10,136 nt of DNA from Oxalobacteraceae bacterium (GCA_003132085.1 PKWO01000366.1:1-10136), one strand, 5' to 3'; positions 1 to 6,051 are shown, numbered from the stretch's first letter. Numbers and translations are program-made. Notes: generated from the sequence alone by a model not told the origin.

Positions 1-1472
1 GGAACTTGCGCCTTCGGTGCCGTGCCGGTGGGACTCGCCACCGTTTCCAGCATCGCACGCATCTCGCGCGCGGTCTTTTCTGAAATCACGCGTTGACCGA
101 CAGGCGGCTCGTCCACCTTTTGAAAAGACAAAGGAATTTCGTCGCCGTCACGGGCAAAGATCATGTAGGCCCTGGCCAGTTGTATCAGCGAAACCGAAAT
201 ACCCTGGCCGTAGCTCATGGTTGCCTGCTCAATCGGACGCCAGGACTTATACGGACGCACGCGACCCGCCACCGCGCCGGGAAAGCCGAATTTCGGCTGC
301 TGGCCGAAGCCGACCGTCGTGAACATATCCCACATTTCCTGTGCCGGCATATCGAGCGCAATCTTGGCGGTGCCTATATTGGATGAATGCTGGATAATTT
401 CGGCAACCGTCATTACCCCATGCGGATGCGAATCGTGAATCGGGGCGGGACCAATATACATAATGCCGGGCGCCGTCTGAAACGTCGTATTTGGCGTAAC
501 GCGATGGGTGTCGAGCGCCAATGCCACCGTGAACGGTTTCAGAGTTGAACCCGGCTCGAAGGTATCGGTCATTACCCGGTTGCGCAATTGCGCGCCGGTC
601 AATACCGCCCGGTTATTCGGATTGTAGGTCGGCATATTTGCCAACGCCAGCACTTCGCCGGTCTTCACGTCCAGCACCACTATCCCGCCGGCCTTGGCCT
701 GGTATTTTGCGACCGCCTCTTTCAGTTTGGTAAAAGCGATGTACTGGATCTTGCTGTCGATCGACAAAACCAGATCTTTGCCGTCATGCGGTTCGCGCAC
801 CGCCTGGATATCTTCGACGATACGCCCCATCCGGTCCTTGATGACGCGGCGACTGCCGGTCATGCCGGCCAACGTATTCTGTTGTGCGAGCTCCATGCCA
901 TCCTGGCCCGCATCTTCGACGCTGGTGAAACCCACCACATGCGCGGTCACATCGGCTTCCGGGTAGAAACGCTTATATTCCTTGCGGGTGTCGATGCCGT
1001 CGATATCGAGTTTGGCGATTTTGTCGACCGTGTCCTGCTCGACCTGGCGTTTCAGGTACACAAAGCTGCGGTCCGAATTCAGCTTGCCGTGCAATTCAGC
1101 ATCGCTCATGTCGAGCAAACCGGCCAGTTCGGTCAATTTGGCCTTGGGTGCCTGCAGCACGTCGTCGGGAATCGCCCAGATCGCCTTGACCGGCATCGAT
1201 GAAGCCAGCACCTGGCCATTGCGGTCGGTAATCTTGCCTCGCGTAGCGGGCAACTCAAGTGTGCGCGCATAACGCGATTCGCCCTGTTTTTGCAGAAACT
1301 CGGTCGAAATTCCCTGCAACCACAGCGCACGCCCTATCAATGCGCAGAAAGCAGCGAACAGCACGAACAGCACAACCCGCGAACGCCATGCAGGCAGCTT
1401 CATCGCCAACACCGGGCTGGCGGAAAACGGCACGCCTTTGGCTGCGGCGGTACGCGAAATGCCGCGCGTCAT
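1..1472 (-). CDS. ftsI: FtsI (PBP3), septal peptidoglycan transpeptidase, 3' end beyond window
   Basis: Class B penicillin-binding protein that cross-links septal peptidoglycan in the divisome, anchored in the inner membrane. 490 residues are visible. A short cytoplasmic tail is followed by one membrane helix (about residues 33-51), then the PBP dimerisation domain beginning near the ATRGKITDRNG motif (about 76-86), then the transpeptidase domain. The active-site motif STLK has its serine at residue 309 and the SSN motif is at 363-365; both sit where they do in E. coli FtsI (S307, SSN near 359). The frame leaves the window just before the expected KTG motif, so the gene is cut by the window and not visibly broken. 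The ATG overlaps the ftsL stop as ATGA, indicating translational coupling. The family and motif identification is firm; the missing C-terminus cannot be judged. Confidence 0.96.
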   Translation of the reverse strand, partial: MTRGISRTAAAKGVPFSASPVLAMKLPAWRSRVVLFVLFAAFCALIGRALWLQGISTEFLQKQGESRYARTLELPATRGKITDRNGQVLASSMPVKAIWAIPDDVLQAPKAKLTELAGLLDMSDAELHGKLNSDRSFVYLKRQVEQDTVDKIAKLDIDGIDTRKEYKRFYPEADVTAHVVGFTSVEDAGQDGMELAQQNTLAGMTGSRRVIKDRMGRIVEDIQAVREPHDGKDLVLSIDSKIQYIAFTKLKEAVAKYQAKAGGIVVLDVKTGEVLALANMPTYNPNNRAVLTGAQLRNRVMTDTFEPGSTLKPFTVALALDTHRVTPNTTFQTAPGIMYIGPAPIHDSHPHGVMTVAEIIQHSSNIGTAKIALDMPAQEMWDMFTTVGFGQQPKFGFPGAVAGRVRPYKSWRPIEQATMSYGQGISVSLIQLARAYMIFARDGDEIPLSFQKVDEPPVGQRVISEKTAREMRAMLETVASPTGTAPKAQV

Positions 1473-1741
1473 TTGTTTCCCACAGTCAGGTATTGGGTGC
1501 GCTCGTGCGTCACCGGCACCATGTTCAGGTCGCGCCGGGCCAAAGCCTCGATCCGAGCGTGCAGACCCAGGGTTGATTGGTCCAGTTGCAGTTGCGACCA
1601 TTCGATGTCCAACTGGCGCGCCAATGCCTGCGCGCGTTCCAGTTCAATAAACAGCCGGCGCGATTGATATTGGGCGTTGACCAGCGACAGCGCACATAGC
1701 ACCAAAGCCACGACCAAAACAAAATTGAGGCGCCCGCTCAT
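1469..1741 (-). CDS. ftsL: FtsL, small bitopic division protein
   Basis: A 90-residue divisome protein that in other proteobacteria forms the FtsQ-FtsL-FtsB complex and helps activate FtsW and FtsI. The sequence shows a very short N-terminus, one hydrophobic helix (about residues 6-22), then a heptad-like periplasmic helix rich in Leu, Glu, Gln and Arg (about 27-70), consistent with the FtsL coiled coil. Its length is normal for betaproteobacterial FtsL, which often has a short cytoplasmic part. FtsL is poorly conserved, so the call rests on topology together with its fixed place between rsmH and ftsI. The start ATG overlaps the rsmH stop and the stop overlaps the ftsI start, both as ATGA, so all three are probably translated in a coupled way. 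Confidence 0.93.
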   Translation of the reverse strand: MSGRLNFVLVVALVLCALSLVNAQYQSRRLFIELERAQALARQLDIEWSQLQLDQSTLGLHARIEALARRDLNMVPVTHERTQYLTVGNK

Positions 1742-2715
1742 GGTCTGCTCTTCGCGGCGGCTACATCGCCCACGCGTTCGGCCACCCGCATCACGGCGGA
1801 GCGCGCCCGAGGATTACCGTCGATTTCAGATGCTGAGGGCTTCATTTTCAACAGCAGTTTCATTTCCGGCTGCGGCAAATCGACGGCACGAATCGGCAGG
1901 CGACGGTCAGGCTGCGGCACATTGGCTTTGGAAGCCATGAAACGCTTGACGATGCGATCTTCCAATGAATGAAAGCTGATCACCACTAACCTCCCATGCA
2001 GGGCCAGATGTCTAAATGCCTGGTTCAATCCTATTTCGAGTTCTTCAAGCTCTTTATTGATGTAAATCCGGATAGCCTGAAAAGTACGAGTGGCCGGGTC
2101 TTTGCCTTTCTCGCGGGTTTTAACGGCGCGCGCCACGATCTGGGCAAGCTGTCGTGTGCTTGAAATTGGCCCGACTGCCCGGCCAGCAACAATCGCCTTT
2201 GCAATCTGAAAAGCAAACCGTTCTTCTCCATATTCTCGTATGACCTTTTCGATTGTCTGCTCGGCTTCCGTGGCCAGCCATTCCGCCGCCGATATGCCGC
2301 GCGTAGTATCCATGCGCATATCGAGCGGCCCATCAAGGCGAAAACTAAAGCCCCGTGCCGCATCATCGACCTGCGGCGACGATATCCCCAAATCCAGCAA
2401 CACGCCGTCCACCAGCGCAACGTGACGCTCGGCCAGCGCTTCGCGCATCGTCGCAAAACTGTCGTGCACGATCTCGAAGCGCCGGTCCGCCGCCTTTATC
2501 TGCGCAGTCGCGATCGCTTGCGGATCTTTATCAAAGGCGATCAAGCGCCCGTTTGCGCCGAGACGCTCCAGTATCTTGCCGCTATGCCCGCCGCGCCCGA
2601 ACGTGCCATCTATATAGATGCCGTCGGCACGCGGGCCGTTAATCGCCAGCGCTTCCACCGCTTCATCCAACAACACCGTCCGGTGCTGAAAATCTGGCAC
2701 CGCTTGTGAACTCAT
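1738..2715 (-). CDS. rsmH: RsmH (MraW), 16S rRNA C1402 N4-methyltransferase
   Basis: SAM-dependent enzyme that methylates N4 of cytidine 1402 in the decoding centre of 16S rRNA. It has 325 residues, close to the usual 310-320. The N-terminal HRTVLLDEAV signature is at residues 11-20, the glycine-rich SAM loop GTFGRGGHS at 37-45, the LLDLGISSPQ segment near 106-115, and the SFHSLEDRIVKRF block in the C-terminal third; all are hallmarks of the family. The ATG at 2715 follows the mraZ stop by 9 bp and has only a weak Shine-Dalgarno sequence, so it may depend on translation arriving from mraZ. Its 3' end overlaps ftsL by four bases. No damage is visible. Confidence 0.97.
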   Translation of the reverse strand: MSSQAVPDFQHRTVLLDEAVEALAINGPRADGIYIDGTFGRGGHSGKILERLGANGRLIAFDKDPQAIATAQIKAADRRFEIVHDSFATMREALAERHVALVDGVLLDLGISSPQVDDAARGFSFRLDGPLDMRMDTTRGISAAEWLATEAEQTIEKVIREYGEERFAFQIAKAIVAGRAVGPISSTRQLAQIVARAVKTREKGKDPATRTFQAIRIYINKELEELEIGLNQAFRHLALHGRLVVISFHSLEDRIVKRFMASKANVPQPDRRLPIRAVDLPQPEMKLLLKMKPSASEIDGNPRARSAVMRVAERVGDVAAAKSRP

Positions 2716-2724
2716 CGCCGGCCG

Positions 2725-3153
2725 TCAGAATGAAAAATTGCTAAGCACATCCGGCATGCCGGCGGCGATCGCTTGCGATTCGCTGTCGGCGAGTTTGCCG
2801 GCGTCCCATATTTCAAAATGACTCCCCATCCCCAACAACATGACGTCGCGCGACAAACCGGCCGCAGTCCGCAATTCCGGCGCGATCAATATTCTCCCCG
2901 CCGAATCCAGTTCCACATCCGACGCGTTGCCCAAGAAGATGCGTTGCCAGGCACGCGCCGACATCGGCCACGCCGCGATCTGCTCGCGATGGCTCTCCCA
3001 AATCGGGCGCGGAAAAAACAACAGGCAGCCATGCGGGTGTTTGGTAAGCGTGACGCGTCCTTCGCACTGAATAAACAGTGCGTCACGATGCTTGGCTGGA
3101 ATAGACATCCTGCCCTTGGCATCGAGATTTAATGCGGACGCCCCTTGAAACAC
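2725..3153 (-). CDS. mraZ: MraZ, dcw-cluster transcriptional regulator
   Basis: A 142-residue DNA-binding protein with two tandem SpoVT/AbrB-like halves. Each half carries the family signature: DAKGRMSIPAKHR at residues 11-23 and DSAGRILIAPELR at 83-95. MraZ proteins form rings and bind direct repeats upstream of their own gene, controlling the dcw operon. The start is a GTG at 3153, with a purine-rich AGAGGGGAG ribosome-binding site about 6 bases upstream. No ATG gives a better N-terminus, and MFQGASALNLDAKGR is the normal MraZ beginning. It is the first gene of the operon. The repeats upstream (3227-3265) are the likely site of autoregulation. Confidence 0.97.
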   Translation of the reverse strand: MFQGASALNLDAKGRMSIPAKHRDALFIQCEGRVTLTKHPHGCLLFFPRPIWESHREQIAAWPMSARAWQRIFLGNASDVELDSAGRILIAPELRTAAGLSRDVMLLGMGSHFEIWDAGKLADSESQAIAAGMPDVLSNFSF

Positions 3154-3184
3154 CTCGGCTCCCCTCTCATTGTTGAATTTCGGT

Positions 3185-3213
3185 AGTAGACGCGGTCAGT
3201 GCTTGCAGGTAAA
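3185..3213 (-). promoter_or_regulatory. Probable sigma-70 promoter of mraZ (dcw operon)
   Basis: Read on the minus strand there is TTTACC (3213-3208), a 17-bp spacer, then TCTACT (3190-3185). Each hexamer matches consensus at 4 of 6 positions. It lies just downstream of the four periodic boxes and would start transcription about 25 bp before the mraZ GTG. The spacing and location are good and the hexamers are weak, so this is a plausible and not a certain call. Confidence 0.4.
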
Positions 3214-3226
3214 AATCGATAAATTT

Positions 3227-3265
3227 ACCCACAAAAAGACACTTTTCCACACTGCCGCCCACTTT
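3227..3265 (-). promoter_or_regulatory. MraZ operator: four boxes at 10-bp period
   Basis: On the minus strand the segment reads as four consecutive 10-bp units, AAAGTGGGCG, GCAGTGTGGA, AAAGTGTCTT and TTTGTGGGTA. The invariant GTG (CAC on the plus strand) begins at exactly 3260, 3250, 3240 and 3230. This matches the published pattern for MraZ, which binds TGGGN or AAAGTG-type repeats separated by one helical turn. The array sits immediately upstream of the probable mraZ promoter. The periodicity is seen directly; binding by MraZ is inferred from the family. Confidence 0.75.
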
Positions 3266-3398
3266 AGTGGAAGCGCTATGGGAGGTCAAGCGATATTAGG
3301 AAAGAAAAACAATGACTTTTTTCAATGAAGTCAAGGACTTAGCCTATTGCGTTAATGTGTTATTTATCGAAATTCTTAAAATAATTAAGCACTTATCG
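3266..3398. other. AT-rich spacer between the dcw operon and the accessory region
   Basis: No gene is visible on either strand here. The segment is clearly richer in A and T than its neighbours. Two small inverted repeats are present: TGACTT/AAGTCA at 3313-3333 (9-nt loop) and CTTAA/TTAAG at 3375-3389 (5-nt loop). Neither is followed by a T-run good enough to call a terminator. The boundary between conserved chromosome and acquired DNA probably falls in or near this stretch. Confidence 0.5.
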
Positions 3399-3440
3399 TT
3401 GATAGTGAAGGTGGTATCTCATATAAACACATGTGTTTAT
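3399..3440 (+). promoter_or_regulatory. Sigma-70 promoter with an 18-bp palindromic operator
   Basis: TTGATA (3399-3404) and TATAAA (3422-3427) are separated by exactly 17 bp. Each hexamer matches the sigma-70 consensus at 5 of 6 positions, making this the strongest promoter in the window. A perfect 18-bp palindrome, ATAAACACATGTGTTTAT (3423-3440), covers the -10 box and the expected start site near 3434. A dimeric repressor bound there would block polymerase. The promoter points at the 85-aa gene starting at 3616, giving a leader of about 180 nt. The repressor is not identifiable in this window. Confidence 0.65.
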
Positions 3441-3491
3441 CGGATGTAAGGAGAGAATTGGCGGCGTAACCTGTTGTTGGTTAATGATAGG

Positions 3492-3584
3492 CCGCGATTG
3501 ATTCGGTACGAATCCGTAATAGATGCGAAATATCCGCGATTGAGGTGAAACAAACGCATCGTCAAACGCTTTGAAGCGTACGAT
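3492..3584 (+). promoter_or_regulatory. Repeat-rich leader of the 85-aa gene
   Basis: Three elements are visible in the predicted 5' untranslated region. A 10-bp direct repeat CCGCGATTGA occurs at 3492-3501 and 3534-3543. An inverted repeat with 6-bp arms, GATTCG-GTA-CGAATC, lies at 3500-3514 and overlaps the first direct repeat. A bulged hairpin at 3558-3584 has outer arms ATCGT/ACGAT, inner arms ACGCTT/AAGCGT and a 3-nt CAA bulge. They could be extra operator sites or RNA structures that affect translation of the gene at 3616. No known riboswitch class is recognised. Confidence 0.4.
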
Positions 3585-3615
3585 TTAAAGTCCAACTTAT
3601 TTAACGAGGTATGTC

Positions 3616-3873
3616 ATGACAAAGAAATTTGAATTTGAAGGTAGGCACATCGAAATCCGCGTGGCCGACATGGGAGGCCTAAATCGAAAGGTGAAAGCCT
3701 TCTACCTGGATTCGAACGAGGAAGTTAACGGCTATTCATATTCCGTTGATCTGCCGACCGCACTCGATTTTTCGCGGCAACACGGCTCAGCCATTGACCA
3801 TTTGATTGAACTCGCGCAGGCCGATGTCGAGAACAAGGCATGGGAAAAATATATTGCTTCGCATAAAGCGTAA
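3616..3873 (+). CDS. Hypothetical 85-aa soluble protein
   Basis: Not recognised. The product is a small acidic-basic mixed protein with no signal peptide or membrane helix. It begins with an alternating charged/hydrophobic stretch (FEFEGRHIEIRVAD, about residues 5-18) that suggests beta strands. The second half looks helical (about 46-82) and is rich in Ala, Glu, Asp and Lys. The ATG at 3616 has GAGG six bases upstream (3606-3609), and a strong promoter with a palindromic operator lies about 180 nt upstream, so it is probably a real, regulated gene. It is the first plus-strand gene beside the dcw operon and is followed after 44 bp by the first structured RNA element. No function is proposed. 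Confidence 0.75.
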   Translation: MTKKFEFEGRHIEIRVADMGGLNRKVKAFYLDSNEEVNGYSYSVDLPTALDFSRQHGSAIDHLIELAQADVENKAWEKYIASHKA

Positions 3874-3917
3874 AACCCACACAGTCAACATGTATTTTTC
3901 GCGTAAGATTGCATTAA

Positions 3918-4010
3918 ACCGGTGAGCCGTGGAAATTCGGAGTCCACGGGCCTGGACAGCCGCCTTGGTGGCCTACTTGGATGGAGGAACGTCCGGCCTC
4001 CCATCGGTTC
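3918..4010 (+). ncRNA. 93-nt structured RNA element, copy 1 (C4 antisense-like candidate)
   Basis: Nearly identical to the segment at 4578-4670, with equal length and 8 differences. The predicted fold has a closing stem ACCG/CGGT. Hairpin 1 is CCGTGGA/TCCACGG (3927-3933 with 3943-3949, loop AATTCGGAG). Hairpin 2 is GCCG/TGGC (3959-3962 with 3969-3972). Hairpin 3 is GATGGAGG/CCTCCCATC with one bulged C (3980-3987 with 3997-4005). Between copies, C3928-G3948 becomes U4588-A4608, and a G-U pair in hairpin 2 becomes G-C, so base pairing is kept. A -10-like TAAGAT (3904-3909) precedes the element by 8 nt and a T-run follows it. It sits 50 nt before the ATG of the membrane protein gene and is complementary to that gene's ribosome-binding region, an arrangement resembling the P1/P7 C4 RNA. 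The RNA nature is well supported; C4 membership is inferred. Confidence 0.65.
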
Positions 4011-4037
4011 CTTACTTTTTCGCCCCCCTACGTGACA

Positions 4038-4054
4038 GAACCTGCATTTGGGAG
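4038..4054 (+). promoter_or_regulatory. Ribosome-binding region complementary to the upstream RNA element
   Basis: The leader of the gene at 4061 contains GAACC (4038-4042) and TGGGAG (4049-4054), the second including its Shine-Dalgarno GGAG. The upstream element ends with CTCCCA (3998-4003), two bases, then GGTTC (4006-4010). These are the reverse complements of both blocks in the order needed for pairing. If they pair, the ribosome-binding site is hidden. Copy 2 carries the same bases and could also act. The match is seen directly; regulation is inferred, and 5-6 bp matches can arise by chance. Confidence 0.45.
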
Positions 4055-4060
4055 CCATGT

Positions 4061-4513
4061 ATGACAGCAGAAATAACTACCGCTCTCATTGCCGTATCAG
4101 GTGCCATCGCCCTGGCCGGTGCCACTTATTGGTTCACCAAGAAACGTGAGCGAGACGCGGAATTACGCAAAGAGAAGCTGGAGCACTACAAAGATTTCGT
4201 GTCCAGTCTGAGTGGTGTGATTTCTGGTGAAGGCACGCCGGAAGGCCAGCGCACATTTTCGCGTGCATGCAATAAACTCAACTTGATCGCTCCGCAATCG
4301 GTAGTTCAAGCTCTGCAAGATTTTCAGCAAGAAATCAAAGTAACTAATACGCTGGGAAGCATAGAGCAGCATGACCGGCTTATGTCCAGGTTGTTTTATG
4401 AAATGCGTAAAGACCTTCAAGTCACAAAGAAGGTCGAAGACCCATCATTTATATTCGGCCTTTGGTCATCGGGTGTACCTCCCGAGCGGCCTAACCTTCC
4501 GTCAAACGATTAG
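4061..4513 (+). CDS. Small single-pass membrane protein of unknown function, 150 aa
   Basis: Residues 1-25 form one hydrophobic helix (TTALIAVSGAIALAGATYWF) followed at once by a positive patch KKRERDAELRK, so the protein is probably N-terminally anchored with a cytoplasmic helical body. The body (about 27-130) is charged and mostly helical, and the tail is proline-rich and short. There is no catalytic motif and no family I can name, although the overall type (anchor, then REREAELRKEKLEHYKDF-like helix) resembles widespread uncharacterised bacterial proteins. I chose the ATG at 4061 because GGAG lies six bases before it. The open frame extends back to a GTG at 3929, but that would translate through the RNA element. 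The gene is framed by the two RNA copies, suggesting a small regulated cassette, possibly a phage-borne immunity or host-modifying gene. Confidence 0.8.
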   Translation: MTAEITTALIAVSGAIALAGATYWFTKKRERDAELRKEKLEHYKDFVSSLSGVISGEGTPEGQRTFSRACNKLNLIAPQSVVQALQDFQQEIKVTNTLGSIEQHDRLMSRLFYEMRKDLQVTKKVEDPSFIFGLWSSGVPPERPNLPSND

Positions 4514-4577
4514 GTTAACCCCAACTGTTTAATAAACGTACGCGAGTTCACATGGTTTTGTTCTATACTAGCCCTGA

Positions 4578-4670
4578 ACCGGTGAGCTGTGGAAATTCGG
4601 AGTCCACAGGCTGGGAAAGCCGCCTTGGCGGCCTGCTTGGATGGAGGGACGTCCGGCCTCCCATCGGTTC
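4578..4670 (+). ncRNA. 93-nt structured RNA element, copy 2
   Basis: Second copy of the element at 3918, 660 bp downstream and in the same orientation, about 91% identical and the same length. Hairpin 1 (CTGTGGA/TCCACAG, 4587-4593 with 4603-4609) and hairpin 3 are intact. Hairpin 2 is stronger than in copy 1 because its G-U pair is G-C. The closing stem is also longer, GAACCG/CGGTTC (4576-4581 with 4665-4670). A good -10-like TATACT (4564-4569) precedes the repeat by the same 8 nt as in copy 1. No plus-strand gene and no complementary ribosome-binding site follow; the next gene is the phage protease on the other strand. It is therefore either an independent trans-acting RNA or an orphan left by recombination. 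Confidence 0.65.
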
Positions 4671-4721
4671 ACTTCCTTTTGGCCTTGTTTAACGCGCCTA
4701 CGAAAGCCCTTACCTTTTTGT

Positions 4722-5405
4722 TCAGTTCGTCACCATGCGCCGCAGCAGTTCCATGCCGCGTTGATTACGCGGGTCGGCATCGTCGGCAAACTGCTGCGTC
4801 TCGATTACCTTGGTTTTCGCACCCTGCTGATTTGCACTCAGTCTGTCCGTCTCTATCGTATTGTGTTCATTCAACCGCCGTAGCATTTCCGTGCCCCGGT
4901 CACTATACGGGTCGGTCGAATGCGCCACTTGTGCGCTGTTGATTGCAACCTGACTGAGGTCGGCGAGCGAAGGCAGCGCGGGATTATTGGTAATCGCCAC
5001 GCTCAAGATGCGCTGTACCTCGCCGGTCTTGCCGTCGAAAGTAAATACCGGCGAAATGTAACGGTATTCGCGGGATGCAATCATGGTTTTAGCCTTGTCG
5101 TTCCACTTGATTCCTACAGCAAACATCCCTACCCCGTCGCGCCACTCCAGACGGTTAAACCACCCGGCAGCGGGCGCAGGTTGTCCATTTTGGGTGGTAT
5201 GTATCGATTGATGCTCATAGTCGATGAGGATGTCTTTGCCGCCCGCCAGCGAGGCGGTGATGACCCGCGCCGCATCGGCTGAATCCATTTTCCAACCGGG
5301 TAGCCCTTGCGGGCGTCCGTCATTGGCACGAAATACGCCATCCGGCAAAATCCGAATTTCGTTTGCGGCCCCGGTCAATTCTTGCGATAGGTTTGCAGTT
5401 TCCAC
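4722..5405 (-). CDS. Mu gpI-like prohead protease, short form
   Basis: In Mu, gpI is the head-maturation protease that processes the scaffold during capsid assembly. Residues 10-145 carry the family pattern: EIRILPDGVFRANDGRP near the start, the conserved IDYEHQS near 61-67, NGQPAPAAGWFNRLEWRDG around 73-91, EYRYISPVF about 113-121, and the closing TNNPAL about 139-144. The product is 227 aa, against roughly 360 for Mu gpI, so the C-terminal scaffold-type region is much reduced. It is replaced by a charged tail with a duplicated motif DPxxxRGxEmLRRx (about 165-178 and 211-224). I prefer the GTG at 5405, which has AAGGA 8 bases upstream; a TTG at 5411 is only 2 bases from it. The gene follows the 207-aa gene by 11 bp and has no capsid gene after it. 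Confidence 0.85.
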   Translation of the reverse strand: METANLSQELTGAANEIRILPDGVFRANDGRPQGLPGWKMDSADAARVITASLAGGKDILIDYEHQSIHTTQNGQPAPAAGWFNRLEWRDGVGMFAVGIKWNDKAKTMIASREYRYISPVFTFDGKTGEVQRILSVAITNNPALPSLADLSQVAINSAQVAHSTDPYSDRGTEMLRRLNEHNTIETDRLSANQQGAKTKVIETQQFADDADPRNQRGMELLRRMVTN

Positions 5406-5416
5406 AGTCAATATCC

Positions 5417-6040
5417 TTATGATGGAATCCGTACACCAAGCGCGGTAAGCTTGCTGACGAGATCGGCCTTTTGTCCCTGCAAGGTGCTCAATTGCGCGTT
5501 CAAGCTAACGATTGCGGCGCGGCGCGTCACCCGGTCAGTGCCTATCATGTCCGGGTGTATGGCGTCATAGCCGAATGCTTCGGGCGGCATGTCTGCCATA
5601 AGCGCCGACAAGCCCTGTTTCACCAGTTGCCCAAAAAAATAGTAAAGCACTTGGTCGTTAAAAACATTCTTGTAAGGCGTTAACAGTTGAATAAATCCGG
5701 CCCCGTTTACCGCCCCTTCAATGTCACAAAAACGTAGCGGCTTGCCTGCAAGCGCAGGATTATTGTTATTCCCGCTCATATAATTTTGCGCAAAGTTGCT
5801 GACTGTTCCCGTAATTTCGTCTTGCGCATATTTCAAGCCGCTGGCGTCAATAAAATCCAGAATGCCGGCCTGCAAGTCAGCCAAGGGAATATAAGCAAGC
5901 GGCGCGGCCGTCAATTGGCTTTGCGTATCGGCGATCTGGGCGCAAACGCTGGCATAGTCGCTTTTTAGCTGGGTAACGGTCGTCTGTACTTGCGCGAAGG
6001 CGGTAGCGGCGGCGTCAAAGATTGTATCGTCAGTAGCCAT
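5417..6040 (-). CDS. Hypothetical phage protein, 207 aa
   Basis: Not recognised. The N-terminal part (about 8-45) and the C-terminal part (about 172-203) are helical with heptad-like spacing of hydrophobic residues and many Gln, Leu, Ala and Lys, so both ends may form coiled coils. The centre (about 50-165) is richer in aromatic residues (for example LLTPYKNVFNDQVLYYFFGQL) and may be globular. No signal peptide or membrane helix is evident. The ATG at 6040 has AGGA upstream, and the gene starts 11 bp after mor and ends just before the protease, so it belongs to the same transcript. Its place before a head protease could suggest a virion or assembly role, but nothing in the sequence proves this. 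Confidence 0.75.
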   Translation of the reverse strand: MATDDTIFDAAATAFAQVQTTVTQLKSDYASVCAQIADTQSQLTAAPLAYIPLADLQAGILDFIDASGLKYAQDEITGTVSNFAQNYMSGNNNNPALAGKPLRFCDIEGAVNGAGFIQLLTPYKNVFNDQVLYYFFGQLVKQGLSALMADMPPEAFGYDAIHPDMIGTDRVTRRAAIVSLNAQLSTLQGQKADLVSKLTALGVRIPS

Positions 6041-6051
6041 AATGAATCCTT

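Noticed and set aside
588..1202. 204-aa open frame on the plus strand
   Set aside because: It is fully antisense to ftsI, whose motifs and coupling are unambiguous. High GC content opens such shadow frames.
3929..4060. N-terminal extension of the membrane protein from the GTG at 3929
   Set aside because: It would translate through the structured RNA element. The ATG at 4061 has a well-placed GGAG and starts right at a membrane helix. The similar peptide in both repeat copies follows from their DNA identity.
3918..4670. Integron attC sites or a CRISPR array
   Set aside because: The repeats lack the attC R'/R'' core sequences and no integrase is seen. Two 93-nt copies 660 bp apart do not form a CRISPR array.
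4687..4707. Possible Mu right-end transposase site (TGTTTAAC ... CTACGAAAG) in the orientation expected for a right end
   Set aside because: Both halves are imperfect, the spacing is one base short and no terminal TG dinucleotide with further sites can be placed. It is too weak to define the prophage boundary.
4589..4942. 117-aa plus-strand frame starting in RNA copy 2
   Set aside because: It runs antisense into the phage protease and has no ribosome-binding site or recognisable protein features.
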